Source of the DNA: Phaseolus vulgaris
Lineage: Eukaryota > Streptophyta > Magnoliopsida > Fabales > Fabaceae
Length of the DNA: 64,000 bases
Direction of reading: 5' to 3'
Assembly (NCBI RefSeq): GCF_000499845.2
Contig: NC_023759.2
Span: 36,975,785 to 37,039,784 of the forward strand
The notes beneath the pieces are model-generated. The model was not told where the DNA came from and did not search any database. It was given only the letters and a program-made list of their open reading frames with translations. Positions 1 to 14,900 of the stretch are shown one piece after another (position 1 is the stretch's first letter; every line of letters begins with the position of its first letter). The position numbers and the translations under genes are program-made.

Positions 1-27
1 AAGTAGGTGCTATTTATTTCCGAAAAT

Positions 28-1158
28 ACCCAACTCATCTATATATATATATATATCCAATGTATGCAATGAGAAATAATAAGAAAGAATTTATTCACTT
101 TCAAACTTGACGTGTTCTCTTATTACACCTATTGTTTTCTCCCTTTGAGTTTTCCAATAAGTGTTATAAGAGTCTATCCTACAACAAGACCTGGACTTGT
201 ATTATCTACCTACTATCGGACCACTATCAAACTACCTACAAATATCATCTAATCCTCAGCGTGAGAGTGTGTTAAGATCTCATATCAACTGGAGGTAAGA
301 GCAAATTATAGTCTATAAGTCAATTTTGTGAGGTTAGGTCAGATTTAAAGTCCACTTTCTAAAATGTTACAAGAGTCTATCGTAGCAAGATTTGTTAGAC
401 TTATACCCAACTCATCTATATATATATATATATCCAATGTATGCAATGAGAAATAATAAGAATGAATTTATTCACTTTCAAACTTGACGTGTTCTCTTAT
501 TACACCTATTGTTTTCTCCCTTTGAGTTTTCCAATAAGTGTTATAAGAGTCTATCCTACAACAAGACCTGGACTTGTATTATCTACCTACTATCGGACCA
601 CTATCAAACTACCTACAAATATCATCTAATCCTCAGCGTGAGAGTGTGTTAAGATCTCATATCAACTGGAGGTAAGAGCAAATTATAGTCTATAAGTCAA
701 TTTTGTGAGGTTAGGTCAGATTTAAAGTCCACTTTCTAAAATGTTACAAGAGTCTATCGTAGCAAGATTTGTTAGACTTATACCCAACTCATCTATATAT
801 ATATATATATCCAATGTATGCAATGAGAAATAATAAGAATGAATTTATTCACTTTCAAACTTGACGTGTTCTCTTATTACACCTATTGTTTTCTCCCTTT
901 GAGTTTTTCAATAAGTGTTATAAGAGTCTATCCTACAACAAGACCTGGACTTGTATTATCTACCTACTATCGGACCACTATCAAACTACCTACAAATATC
1001 ATCTAATCCTCAGCGTGAGAGTGTGTTAAGATCTCATATCAACTGGAGGTAAAAGCAAATTATAGTCTATAAGTCAATTTTGTGAGGTTAGGTCAGATTT
1101 AAAGTCCACTTTCTAAAATGTTACAAGAGTCTATCGTAGCAAGATTTGTTAGACCTAT
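28..1158. repeat. Tandem array, three copies of a 377-bp unit
   Basis: The block beginning acccaactcatct recurs at 28, 405 and 782, exactly 377 bp apart. Only a few substitutions separate the copies (agaaagaat/agaatgaat, ttttccaat/tttttcaat, gtaagagc/gtaaaagc), so amplification is recent. Each unit carries a (TA)n tract of about 16-18 bp and the segment gtgagagtgtgttaagatc, which I associate with LTR-derived repeats of legumes. The array sits in the intron after exon 24 of the M16 gene. Confidence 0.9.
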
Positions 1159-1345
1159 CATGTCATTCACTATTGGACCACTCACAAATATTTAATATCA
1201 CACTTGAGACGTCTAATCTTTAGTGTGAGAGTGTGTTAGAGAACATTGACTAGAAATATAACCAAATTAAAATATGAGTAAATGTAAACCTCACCATCCA
1301 AACTAGTTTTGTAGGGGTTGTGTTAGACTCAAAGTCTACTTTCTT
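1159..1345. repeat. Diverged partial copy of the 377-bp repeat
   Basis: The order of motifs seen in the array recurs here with many differences: cactattggaccac, tgtgagagtgtgttaga, ttttgtaggggttg, then aaagtctactttctta. It looks like an older resident copy beside which the young array expanded. Nothing coding is seen between here and exon 24. Confidence 0.6.
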
Positions 1346-1544
1346 AGATATAGATCCTACATGTATATCCTTTACGATCCATAAGATCTATGTTTGTAAT
1401 GCTTCCAGAGAGAATTGAATTCAAAGCTCACAAGGTGTAGGACAAGCGTATGTATGGAGAAGTATTCATTATTGAATATTTCAATCATGATTAGGGAACA
1501 ACATTTGCAGCAAGCTAAATAGAATATTAATAGAGCTATCAAAC

Positions 1545-2907
1545 CTTGAATTCATCAATTGTCATCTCATAAAGCTTGGTCTCAAACATTTTGAGAAATG
1601 CCTCAACCCTTTGTTCAATGTTCCCGGGAGACTGAGAAGCAAGTAAAATGCTGGGCTTAAGCATAAGTCATTATTTGAAAATTATTTTAGATTATTTCCA
1701 AGTTCCAAGTAGGAAGATACCTTTACTGTGGATTGGATAATAAACTGTAGTCCACGTATACCACAATCATTCCTACACATGTTTAAATTTGAAGTTAAAA
1801 ACAAGTGTAAGTCTTCCAAGCTGAATACATACAGGATGCTGCAGATCAACATACCTCTGCAAGAGCACAGTAATGTACCCCAGCTGCTCAACAGATCGTA
1901 GCTGATGAAAGGTTGGTTGCTTTGCAACAAGAGCAAAAAGCTGAAGTTTAACATTAAGCTTAAAGTCATCACGACCAACCTACAAATTCAATTGGAGGGC
2001 AATAAGAAACAATGGCTTCAAAATTACAATGAAAAAACTAAAATCTGATCAAATGGCCAGGCCAAAAGAGTAGGAGAATAATACATTTCTCAATATGTAG
2101 ACAGAAAAAACTGAATGTTTTGGCTTAGGGTTCCCATCCAGATGATTTTCAGAGTCAATTTTCATGACTACACTAAAGAGACTAATTAAAGTAATATACT
2201 AACAGTATAGCTTTCAAAAGCCAGGTTCATCGATGTTACTCGGTTTGTTGGCATCATTTGAAATCTATTCACAGCCAAAATAAATTAGGTAAAATAGGCA
2301 TAAGCTAACAACTTGCTTTTCCAGTCAAAAGTGATATTTGGATGGCATAATGCATATCAGTCTAGGCAGCCAGACATATCTTAATACAAATCATGAACAA
2401 AAAACTATCGCAAAATTTACCTGTATGTAGTGCAGAAGAGCAGAATTCTCATTTTCAGGATTAAGACATTCTGAAGGGTAGAAGTAACTCATGCCACGTT
2501 CAAGTTTAACAACTCGGTTGGCCAAATGTTGAGATGAGAATAAAGGCTTACACACAGGTTTTGAACAATTAAAGAGAGCATCATCAATGTGCTTGACTAT
2601 CGACTCTGCTTCATGGCTTTCAATGTTCCCTGTACATAAAATTTCATTCCAGTTGAAATAAAAGTAACTCTTGCCATCCATAAAGAGAGAGAAAGGCCTA
2701 AGAACCTGCTATATAGAAGTCTAAAAATGTCCTCGAGAGCATTAATGGTACAAATTTAGCAATATCTTCAACTTGAAGAGCAGGAAGTATGTCGAGTTGT
2801 TCTGTCCAAGGCCAGGTATGATCTTGTAAGATCAAAGAGCAATAGTACATAGCCTGCTGATAAGGTTGTTGGTATTTCATATTCTGATATTTCTTGGTTA
2901 CCATTTC
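1545..2907 (-). CDS. PXM16: M16 peptidase exons 20-24 (last exons in window)
   Basis: Exons at 2706-2907, 2421-2629, 1855-1979, 1721-1772 and 1545-1631. They encode the C-terminal half, including the FHQLRSVEQLGYI segment (Arg782, Tyr789) in exon 22 and NDCGIRGLQFIIQSTVK in exon 23. Exon 24 ends at ...IDEFK with a GT donor. No later family segment (the usual SNVNALIDMKLEK-type continuation) was found in 1-1544, so the intron runs off the left edge through the tandem repeat array. Confidence 0.9.
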
Positions 2908-5900
2908 CTGATAAAATGGTATATGAAAAGATAAATATGGATAGAGAAATTAAAAAATCAAGAAAAATTTTTATCATAATAATGTTGATATAGATAATTT
3001 ATAAATCAAATACTGAAATGTTCATATTCATCTGTAAGCATATCTTCTTATTATGATATAAAATAGGATATGGCTCCCTGGATTTCACGGATTTATCATA
3101 ATTTCCTTTACTTTGTTTTCTGTATTTGGTATTTAATTTTAGTTTAATTCATTTTTTAATATCAGGCCTTTATCATGATAGTTGAGATGGGATATAAATT
3201 GTGAATTGGAAGGCCCATTTTCTAAGTCATGAATGGAATCGAGTCATAAATCATAAGATTCATGATCAATAATAAAACATGACTCCTAGAGAAATTTAAT
3301 ACAAAGAAAAACGCACACACATATTTGTATATTAGCATTGTGAAGTTAAATAGCTAACAAAGTGACATAAGTTTCAAAATATCATGGTTAGAAAATATAT
3401 TTGTTTAAATTTGAAAAAAAAAAAGTATTATGAAAGAGTTTCTTTGTTTAAATTGTGATCATATATAAAAATCCTTTATTTATAATAATTCAAAAAGATA
3501 GTATAGGGAAACCTAAAAATGGCTAATAATGGAGAATATCCTTAATTCTCAATTGTAAATATTTTCCTAATTACTAAGATTAGATCATATGTTTTACACT
3601 CCCCCTCAAGTTGTAGCATGTATGTCATGAGTCAAGCATGTTACAAATGTGATCAATACGAGAGCTGTTTACAGATTTAGTGAACATGTAGTTGGTGAGT
3701 TGACAAAGTCAGTAATGATTTCTCTAGAGAGCACCTTCTCTCAACTTTTATGTGTTCAGTCCGCTCATGGAAAATTGTCTTTGATGTAATGTGAATGGAA
3801 GCTTCCTTGTCACATATTAGTCAAGTATCTTGTGTATCTTCAAATTTTAATTGAAGGAAAAGTTGCTTAAGTCATGTAATCTCACATGCAACTACTGCCA
3901 TAGCACAGTACTCAACTTCAACACCAGACTTAGGAACTATTTCCTACTTCTTGCTCCTCCAAGAAATCAAGTTCCCACTAATGAAAAGACAATATCAAGA
4001 AGTGGACCCACAATCTCATGGTGATTTTGCCCAATTAGCATTAAAATACTTGAAAAGAATTCAGCTGTATGAGAGAAAAGTTCTTATTGAATTGAATGTA
4101 GTACATAAACATCCATATATAGAGAACTATATCCTTAAAGTAATGATTACAAAGAGATCTATAGTATCTTACAGCAGCACACATGTAATGATTACCATAT
4201 CCTCTTGTAACTTTAAAGATATTTTCTTCCAATTCAACAAAAAGAACAAACAATATTGGAATTTCTTATGCACATATTAAACCATGACCTGGTGAATATT
4301 TCTATGTATGAAAGAATATGTATCATAACATTCCAATTTGGTCCTGGCTTCAAAATATCTTTCCTGATCTTAATCATTTTTAATGTTCTGGTTTTATAAC
4401 TTTTCTTAAATATCCCGGTAGCCCTATTATTAAGCACATAAGCTTGTTGCTATCACCTTTTCTCTCTGGATGATATGAAGGATGAGGAATCATACTAGAT
4501 TTCAACAGTGAATCAGTATGATCTCTGCCCTTCACATAACTGCATTCAGATTTCAGGTAATATGTCTAAAAATGTATGTCTAATCATATGGACTTCTCTG
4601 CCTTGAAGTTTTTTGGCATTAGCACAAACCTTGTAAGGTCTTTGTTCCTGTGCAAGTGTATTGGGACTTCCCTACTATGGGTGGGACTAAAGTGAAAACT
4701 GACAATGCTGCTCGGAGGTCTCCAGGCCCTACTGCTTGTGCGGGAATCTTAGAGGGAGTCAGGGAATATATTGGTGCTTTTTCTGGTGTTTTTGGGGAAT
4801 CATAATGCCTTGTATGCTGAGGTCATGGGGGCTATTCTTGCCATTGATAATGCTCAGAGGGTTGGGTTCAGAAACCTTTGTTGGAGAGTGATTTTACTTT
4901 GCTTTGTCAAACTTTTTCTTTTGTAGAAGTGGTTCCTTGAACTCTTAGAGGGAGGTGGAGAAGGCGTATGCAGATATGTGTTTGCATGGATTTCAAAAGT
5001 TTCTCATATTTTTAGGGAAGGAAATAATTGTGCTGATAAATTGGCTAATTTGGGTGTTGATAATAAGTTAGACTTTTGTTGGTACTTTGTTCTGCCTCCT
5101 TGTCTTAATTTGGATTTTTTCCATAACAGATACCGATTTCCTTTATTTCGTATTTAGGTTGTGTTCCTTTTTCTTACATGGGTTTTGGTTTGGTCCACCC
5201 ATGTTTTGTATTTGTTAGATATCATTAGATATTATTAGATATTGTCAGATATTTCTTTCCATGTAATGGGCTTAGCCCATATTTTTTGTATGTTTTTTCT
5301 CTATATAAACATTACTCTCTGTTCAATATACACAAGGGATTATTTAATCTATTTTTTATTTTTCATTTATTTTAATAGTATTCTTTTCTTTTCTCTTTTA
5401 TGATATGTTCCATGTGATGGTAGATGATTGGTGGTGAAAGTCATGAGATATTGAATGAAAGCCAAATTAGAAGAAGTCATGGTACCAAACTAGTGCCAAA
5501 CCGGTGCCAAACCAGTGCCTAACAAAGCCCAAAAGTGATTCGTTGGAGAAGGACAAGCACATTGGGGAGACTGTCTCAGATACAGCGCACGTGAACGGTG
5601 CACTGCAGAAAAAGAAAAGGAAAACCTTGCTCTACCATAAAGAGTATTTTTGTTGTTGTGAAGTGTGTCACACACGTAAATCTTTTCTTTATAATCATTC
5701 AAAGTATATAGAGAAACCTAATAATAATGAGTAACAATGGAGAATATATCTAATCATTAGTTTAGCTGTACATATTTCCCTAATTACTAAGATGAAATCA
5801 TATTTTTTACAATTATAATGAATCTAGCTAACAAAGAGATTAGGAATCCTATATGAATAAAATGGTTCAATAGAACTTATGGCCAAAAGTAAAAAATCAT

Positions 5901-8900
5901 AATTTGGTGGTATTTGTATTGGAGCTTAAATATAAAATTTTCCTAACTTAAGAAAAAAAGAATGCAGTTGATTGTAGTTTGACTTTAGGGATGTGGGTCA
6001 TCTTCCTTATCAACCCACCACCAGCAAGTACAACTTAAGTGGCACAAAGGAGGCTGTACATTTGCACTGCAGTATGATTTGCTACTCTGTTGGCCATTTT
6101 GCAATTTTGGCTGCAAAAATAGCCTAATCAGCCAGGTGAGATCAATGGCCTTTGGCAGCAAGGTGTTGTGACCAGTTGAAGAATCAAACGATTTGAATGA
6201 GATTTTATCGTTTTAGATCAAATGAACAAGAATAACAAGCTGAACTTTTATTATTTCATTTCACAGAAAAAAAAGAAAAGTACAGACTTGTATACAACTA
6301 ATGATTTATTTGTGATTCTCACAACCATGTGTGATTCAAACACTATCTCTACAACTCAAGATTCATATCACCAAGCTGAAGAATTGCATCATGGATTCAT
6401 GGTCCTTATAGCTTCTAATCTATTGTTACTTGTATCTTCTCAATGTTAACATAAAACTTTATATTTTAAAACACCATAAATGAGTCTGATTTTGTCATTA
6501 CTGTTGGGAACTTCATAACATACTATAACAGTATGTTGGATTCAGACACAGGATTTTAAAACTAAAATTAAAAACTGAGCCCAAGTTTAAGAAATTCTAA
6601 TTAGGTTCTTGATATCAACCAACCATTAAAATTCAGAAAATAATTTTTAATAACACTGACCCAATTAGAAATTACACACAAAACTCCCTAAATTATAATA
6701 TTTAAATTACCAAAATTGTCTATCTACTGCAATGTATCCAGAGAAAGATTTACATTAATTGTGTTATGATCAAACTTAGGTTCTCTACTTATAAAAGAGA
6801 GTAATAGTACAAATAAGAAAAGGAAAGAAAAATAAAATAAAATCCCTAAAATAAAGCTATACAATATTTCCCTATTTACACAATCATATCTTTAACAATA
6901 TCATTCAATAGTTCTGTAAAAAAGAAAGATATTGATAAATCTTGTGTTAAACTTAAAATCATTTCTTTTGGAATGCACCAGTCATATGGTTAAAGGAAAA
7001 TTTTAAGACAGCCATAAGACCAACTAACCAACACAGAATCATTTATTTGTATTAGAATATAGAGAAAATTAATCTTTTCTTATGAACCAAAAAATTATTC
7101 TCTCTGAAAACATTATTAATATATTTCAATAGAATAGTTGAATCTTTAAACTAAAATTTCGAGTCCCAACTATAAAGGTTATTTTATTTCATCACAAAAC
7201 AAATTGAGATGCTTCATATTATTTAATGATTATTTCTATTTTTGAAGATACACCGTTTAACATAAATAACAACAAAAATTTTGTAATCCTCCTTCAGTAC
7301 TAGTGGCATAAAACTATCCTAAAGCAAAACATTCTAAAGGAGCCAGAAGAACAAAACAATCCGGTAAAAATAAGAGGCACCAGAATGAGGCATCCAGTCA
7401 GAGACACACCTTAGACATGAAACTACTAATGGATTTAAAAATTTTGATGGAATATTAGAGTATACGGAAGAAAGTAATTGCCAGTGTTTGTTTGATGCAA
7501 AAAGACGGGTATAGAAGAGAAGAATCCAACAAAGAATCAGCCTTGTCACGTGGTACATAACATAAAAAATCAATTCAATCTCCAAATGAAAAGAATGAGA
7601 TAATTAAATCCCATGTGAGAAGAGTCTGATGAAGTACCTTGATGACTGAAAACCTGTCAGTTTTCACTTCAAATGCTGCAATCTTTTCAACTATAGTTTC
7701 AAGCAGAATCCTTAACTTGTGATTATAACCAAAGAGTGTCACCTAAAACATATGGCATTTTAATTATCAGAATGAAGTAACACATTTCTTCAAGACGGGC
7801 AGAGGAAAAAATAAATTCTGTTCTATTTTCATTTATACTCCCACACAAATTTCTTAGTACAAAGCAGCCAAAGAACTTAAAGGTTTAATTAAGATACAAA
7901 AGGAGTTGATAGATAAATAAAAAGGCTTAATTATAATGAGAATTGGAAATCTTCCAAATTATATGTCAATGTTATCCCTGCCTGGTATAATAAACAATTT
8001 AACCCTTTATTATCGTTTCAAATATCATACTCATTATTATCAGGATCCGAATTGTCAACCTTTACATGATTTCTGTTATTTTAATCAATTATAGTAGTAA
8101 AGTGTAGAACTGAACTCAAGTATACCTTTAACAATTGCACTTAAAATCACATAGAAAGTTAGGATCATCTATATGTTACAATTGAACAAAAAAATGCAAT
8201 AATGCACATTATTGATTAAAGAAATGTGAGCAACACTATCTTTCAAATACGTTTCATTATTGGTTAAACTATGAATTTCATCTGATGGAGTGTTGAAAAG
8301 AGTGTGCAAGAAAGAATCTTGCTAGCATTCATCGAGGGTGATTGTAGACTAATATCTAACATTCATATTCAGAAATTGCAATATTGCAAACTAAAATACA
8401 TTACAAGAGTACCTCGAAACCACCATCTGTGCGATTTATGCCATAGTATAGACCAGCAACCTGAGCGTAATAAGCTAAGAAAAGAAATTAAGAACTCCTT
8501 CAACTTTTATTTAGCAACTTAGTAGACACAATATGAAGAAATAAAAAGTACAAAGTAAAGTCCATCTAAACTAGAAACCTACCATAGTCATTCAAGTAAT
8601 CCATCAATAATTGTGTGAAAATATTCACCAAAATCTGAGCCTCAGGAGAGCTTCCAGCATATGGGCAATTGAAATCAATCTTAACATAAGCCTTGGGTGT
8701 AGCAAACAATGTGTCTGGCTTGTACCATAAGGCTGAATAAGTTGACCTGCTTAACAAAACTGGAAACTTCACCTGTTTCCAAGTATTAATAATATGATCA
8801 AGATAACCATGGTGCAACACCCTCCCCCCCCCCCCCCTTTCTCTCCCACCACACACCATATATATTTGAAAAATATATCATACCGTTTCTTGCACAGTTT

Positions 8901-11900
8901 TAAGTGACAAGTCCGTTGGAATGAATTTGTTAGGAGCTGGAAGATGCATATTTTCATCAGCAGAAGAAGCCATCCACCCCTGAAAATACAAGCATTATCA
9001 GGTCTATCAAGTTTCATCTTTTCATAACAATTTCAACATATCACTGAACATAGACTCATAGTAAATTCCATGGGAAAAACAGAAAAATTATCCAAATGAA
9101 CAAGCCAGTACAAAAGTCATACATTACTGTTCATATAAGCACATACCTGAATAGCAGAGCCAGTAATCTTTTCAAGGGAATACGCAGTTCCATACCATGG
9201 CTCCACCTTATCAGTAAGCCCTTCAAAATTTTTAGATTCCCAAAAAATTCTGCTCGAGAATGAGTTATAGGTTAAATTTAATAACTAAGTCACACCCTAC
9301 TGATAGAGTATCTCAAACACTTTAATCAGTATTTTCTTTGTTGAGTAAAATAACAGCTTAGGAGAATTGATCTGATCCTTCACATCCTTCATATAAATAA
9401 ATTTACAGACTTGATTTTAGTACACCTACCGAACATTGTCCGGAGAAAGCTGATTTAGTACCATATGGATAACATTTGGGCTAAACTTAAAAGGCAAGGA
9501 TGATCCTGTCAGCCAATCTTTCACAGGATAAAACTGTAAAATAACAGGTCCGTTAATAATATGATTTCCATCAAAAAGCTCCCCTGCAATTTTTTTTTTT
9601 ACTTAGAAAGAGAAATATACCTGCATATTTGATGCAATATCAACAACATAATCACCGGGAGGAATTTTGTCCTGATAATGAAACTTGGTCTCACAAACTG
9701 CAGAAAGCTTCATCAACATAGAAAAATCCATTAGATGTAGTTTAGACCATGTGTGGAAGCAATAAAAGAAAAGAAATGGATACCAAAGTTAATGTAGTTC
9801 AATAGTTTACCTATGGGAAACTATAGCCCTACTACCCACAGGTGAAGCATAGACAAAATTCAGTCATCAATGAAGATTGCAATTGTACGATCACATTTGT
9901 CTTTGCTTTTCTTTAACTTACATGTTACTTTCAAGCTAAATTTAAAAAATGAGCTTTTAAACTTATGTTGAAGCTGTCTGAATATTTTTCATTTTTTCAC
10001 TTAAAAGTTGAGTTAAAAGTTGTTTGTTCATTTTTTAGACTACATCCATACCTCTTCAAAAATCCATTCGCAAACACCAGACTGCTGTAGAAGCTCAATG
10101 TATTTGAACAACAACCCAATGATATCTTCTATGTGCTCTAGAAATAAATAAATAAAGAAGGTAAAAATGAGTTCACAGAATCAACAAAACTACAGATAAC
10201 AAACCTTGAATTTAGTAAAATTAGTAGCAGTAGTAGTAAATTTAACAATTGCATAACTGCAATGAAGAGCACGTGCACAAGTTAACACAATAAAACTTTT
10301 TAAAAGAGGAGATATTGTGCAACAAACAAGAAAACCATGGAGGAGAGGGAAAGAGAAAGCTAACCATGACCAGAATCAGTAAGATCAATTACAACTGTAA
10401 AGAAAGCAAACTCCAAGCTCCAATCTGATTCGCCGGCAGACAAGCCCGTAGCCCACCCTGCAAATGGAATTTTTTTTTCTAAGCGGTAAAATGATAAATT
10501 TATAGCATGTAGGGACACATGTATAAGCATGTATCAGAAAATCATTGATTCAAACTCCAGATAATCATATGCATATCAATGATGAAGGTAAAGAAATCCA
10601 AAAGGTTTAAGTACAGTGGGTCTTCAATCAGCTCCAATTCCATGTAAAAAGAAAGGGACTGAGTGAGAAAGGAGGTGTAAGAGAAAAATGTTTTATTCTG
10701 CAAACAAACTCAACTATTTGGCTCAAATAACTATATCTATATACACTGCAAATAGATTTGCATTGCACTTGCACATAATACAACTTTGAAGCCTAAAACA
10801 CAAAATTACAAGACAATCCATTATTCTGAACTGAACAACAGTGTAAATTTCACATTTTGCAATATAAAGTTCAAAGTCATACAAGCCATTGTTAAACCTC
10901 CCACCAAAAACGTATATACTAGATTGGAAAGAAAGAATAGAAATCAATATTCTGCTAAACTATTGGGTAAGGCAAGACTTACACAAGGCAGGATTCTTGA
11001 AAGACCTGAAAGAAACTGAGTTATAACTCATTCTTCTTCACATATGTAATTCTTTCTCCTTCAATGAAGGAGAGTTCTTGTAATTAAAGTCTACTCTTCT
11101 CCATTCTATCAACCAGTTCCTCTCAACCATCTTCCAAAATTGCTTTTTTTCTTGTGCAACAACATTCTTGTCACCATTTGTGAGTGTATCTTCTGTTGGA
11201 CAATGTTATTGGTTAGTTATATGGTTAAAACTGTCAGTTCTGTTCTATTTTAGTGTAACCATCCAGCACTATTAGGCTTGGTACATGGATAACAGTGAGT
11301 GACCCTTTTAATGGATCTAAAACTTGGAGTCAACTGCAGAGTCCCATGAACCATAAAGTCTTTGAATGCAAGTTGTGTCCAAAGCTGGTTTTGTAGAATT
11401 GACTTAGGCCTAAACCCATTTTCTAAGATGGTCTATCGTTAGTCTTGTGAATCTAAAGGTTGATTGGAACAGTGTCAACCTGTGCACAGATCATGGACTA
11501 GAGTGGGTTGTGACCAAAATTCCAGTCCCCATCCTACATAAATCTACTTCAAAACCAGCTTTTACACAATTGAAATCAGAGAGTAGTTTAGAGAAGCAAA
11601 CATTCTAAAAGTGAGTAAAATATTTTCATTAATATAGGGAAGACCTAAGGGTGAGTCTTGGTGCGAGTGTTAGAAAATGCTACTGATTAGTTATTGTCAA
11701 TTCTGTTTTGTTTTAGTGTAACTGTTTGTGTTACAGTTACTGTTTGTTTCCTATGTGGTTAGTATAACTGTTTTAGAATCATAACTAACTTTTCTTGTAA
11801 CTGAACTCTGTATATGTAGCTTTCTGTAAACAGTTTCTGATTCTTCTTTTATCTTTGTTTGTTACCTAATAAAATCAGGGTATCAGTGTTTCCTATCACA

Positions 11901-14900
11901 CCTAGGAAAACATATTCGGTCTTCTTTTCTCAAAAGAACTTAAGCATGGTTCAATTCTGTCTTTTCTACAATTCATTGGGTTCAAAGTGGAGTAACATCC
12001 TTTGGGTTTCTTTATTTTGTCACTTTTATTGATGAATATTCTCGTTGAACTTATGTTTACTTATGAAATCTGAACTTTTAAATATCTTTGTGTCTTTACT
12101 TAATGAAATTGAAAACCAATTTGGTCATGTAGTCAAGATCTTAAGGAGTGGTAATTCCAAAGAATACTTTTCTACTAGTTTTTCCACTCTTTTAAATTCA
12201 CATAGTATTTTACACTTGTCCACTTGTCCTTATGCACCTCAACAAAATAGTATAGCAGAGAGAGAATAGACACTTAGTTGAAATTGTCCGTACCTTATTG
12301 CTTGGTGCTAATCTACCTATCCATCATATGGGTGATATCATTCTAACTACATGTTATCTTATTAATAGAATGCACTATCCTTCTTTGGACAATAAAGTTC
12401 CATATTCCATTGAAATAAACCTCTATGTTCCATTTCTCCTGAAATTTTTGGTTGTTTTGTGCATGATGTGTCTTGAGGTTAGGACAAACTCTCAACTAGA
12501 GCTATCAAATGTGTCTTAGGATATTCTTGTCTTCAAAAAGGGTATTGATGTTATTTCCCTGACATTAGAAACTATTGCAGGTCTGTAAGTGTCAACCTTT
12601 TTGAAGAAACTCCTTTCTTCTCTTCCTCCACACAAGATGTTAACTTTGTCCAACGGGTCTTGCCTATGCCTTTAAAGCCCTTTGTGTACTCTATTCCAAA
12701 CATTGTTCCATCTTTTTCCAATCATCCAAATTCCTCTCATCAGTCCAGCTCACCTACACCATCAACCCCTCCTCTTATGACCTACCAATGACAAGCTCAA
12801 ATGACTAGTCCAATACCACAAGGCAAATCCTCTTCCTCAAGTCCTTCATCATCATTCAATAGTACATCTCTCCTGATAATGAAGATCACAGCAAAGGTAC
12901 TCGCTCTACACGCAATCTTCTTCCTATTTACAATTTTATAAGCTATCATCATTTGTCTCCTTTCTATTCTTCTTTTATCTCCTCTGTATCTTCAGTTACC
13001 ATTCCTTAAAATGTGAAAGAGGCATTTGATCATCTTGGATGGTAACAAGCCATGACGTTGAAATGCAGGCTCTTGGACATAATAGTACATGGGACTTAGT
13101 TCCTTTTCTACCTGAATAGAAGGTTGTCAGTTGTCGTTGGGTTTACGCCATTAAGGTTGGGCCGATTGGTGAAGTTGATCACTGTTACTAGACCTGGTCT
13201 ATCTTCACAGTTGGTGTTATTAATTAATTTATGTAAAATCTTTGTATTGATCTTTGGAATGCTATCGTCCAGATTGTAAGGTACCTCAAAAAAGGTTTAG
13301 AATAAGGTCTGTTGTACAAAGATAAAGGGGATACCCAGAACTCTAGGTATTGTGATGTTGATTAGGCAGAACCTCTTATGGATAGACGCTCCACTACAGG
13401 GTATTGTGTTTTCACTGGAGGCAACATTATTTCTTGGAAAAACAAGAAACAAAATGTGGTAGCTTAATCTACCGTTGGAGATGAATATAAGGCAATGGCT
13501 TCTCTCACTTGTGAACGTATGTGAGAGAAACAATTTCTTCGAGAATTAAAATTTTGTGAGATACCACCAATGAAAATGTATTGTTATAATCAAGTAGCTC
13601 TCGACATTGGCTCCAACCCTGTATTCCATGAAAGGACCAAAGACATAGAACTTGGATTGTCATTTTATTCAAGAGATGTAGTCCAAAGTTTATACTAAGT
13701 TTGTTGGATCCAATGATCAACTTGTAGATGTGTTAACAAAATCCCTAAGAGGACCACAAATTCCATTTATATGTTCCAAGCTTGGCACATACAATATGCT
13801 CTAGCTTTGTTAGTAAGAATTGTTAGTTTATAGTTGTCAATTGTTTGCTTTTTCTGTTAGTGTGCAACTGTCCAGTTGTTTGTTTGTTTGTTAGTGTAAA
13901 GTTGTCGAGTTGCTTGCTCGTATGTTAATGTATAGGTGACTAGTTGAGAATTGCTAGTTACAGCTGTCCAGATGTTAGTCTGTATATTAGTGTATAGATG
14001 GCCATTGTAATATTCATATTAGCTAAATATGCTACGAGGTAGCACACAGCTATTCAACAATGCAAACACTATAAATACTTGTAATATTCATTTCATTGAT
14101 TGTTGGACAATTAATAAAATTTCTCTCGTTAAGTTTCTCTAATAAGCTTGAGGGGAAGTATTAGAATAATTTATCTTGATTGCATAACTTAGCATGTTTA
14201 GATAGGTTAAGTAGTCTGTCCTGAAAAGTTGTTTAGGTTATTAGCATTAGTTACCTAGATATAGTCTTTTCCTTGTACCTCTTGGTATTCTTGATGTAAT
14301 TTTATTCTATAAATAATATGGTTCAACTAAGAGATGATTAATCTCTTAAGCCTTTTTTATCATATTTCCAATCTTATATCTTACTAACTTAATCAAGAAA
14401 AAAAAAAGTCTTGAAACTCCTTTCATTTACTTTCTCATTCCACAATAAAGGAGGAAGTTTAACCCTGCATGTAATTCTTCAATGGGAAAAGCATTGGCTT
14501 CCTTTTTTTAAATGGTCATGGTATCCTGGACCAAGGATCCATAATCCATGGAGACAAACCGAGATAAGTAGTCTTCCAATTAAGTTTAGTCATCGTAATA
14601 GTAGTGGCAGAAAAGAAAGGAGCAAAAATAGGAAAAGTCATTCCAGAGACAGAGGGAGATAAACATAATTGAAGACATGCGAAAAAACCCTAAGCTGTGA
14701 GGAGACAAACTTGACCAACAAGTTTGTCGAAATAGGTAGCCAAAGGCAGAAACTTGACCAAAAGACACCAACAAGATGAATGGCAGTGGTCGGATGTGTT
14801 TTTGACATCACAAAGGCAATGTATGGGACACACACGATAGGTGACAAGCTGACAAAGATCAGCGTGTCTTAAAGCTTTTGATCATGCAACCATCGAGGTT

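Larger units (their letters stand above)
3450..5811 (-). mobile_element. Decayed Ty1/copia element (intron 19), interrupted by LINE sequence
   Basis: Two related LTR pieces bracket this block on the minus strand. One starts near 5,811 and runs left to about 5,665; the other starts at 3,597 and runs left to about 3,450. Both begin TGTAAAA and share a run through a GGTTTC tract to TTATAAA. Directly 5' of the left LTR (minus sense) is a polypurine tract, cttgagggggagtg, as in plant copia elements. Only the RNase H end of pol is recognisable; the rest is deleted or replaced. It is in sense with the host gene. Confidence 0.65.

Noticed and set aside
45..58. (TA)n tracts at 45, 421 and 796 as independent microsatellites
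   Set aside because: They are the same tract in each 377-bp unit.
28..1158. CRISPR-like or gene-like reading of the 377-bp array
   Set aside because: Units are contiguous with no variable spacers, and the host is a plant; it is a tandem duplication of an LTR-derived repeat.
1682..1978. 98-codon minus-strand frame taken as a gene
   Set aside because: It overlaps exons 22 and 23 of the M16 gene and reads exon 22 in a wrong frame and through an intron.
6222..6449. 75-codon plus-strand frame in intron 19
   Set aside because: No homology, AT-driven composition, inside an intron of the M16 gene and antisense to it.
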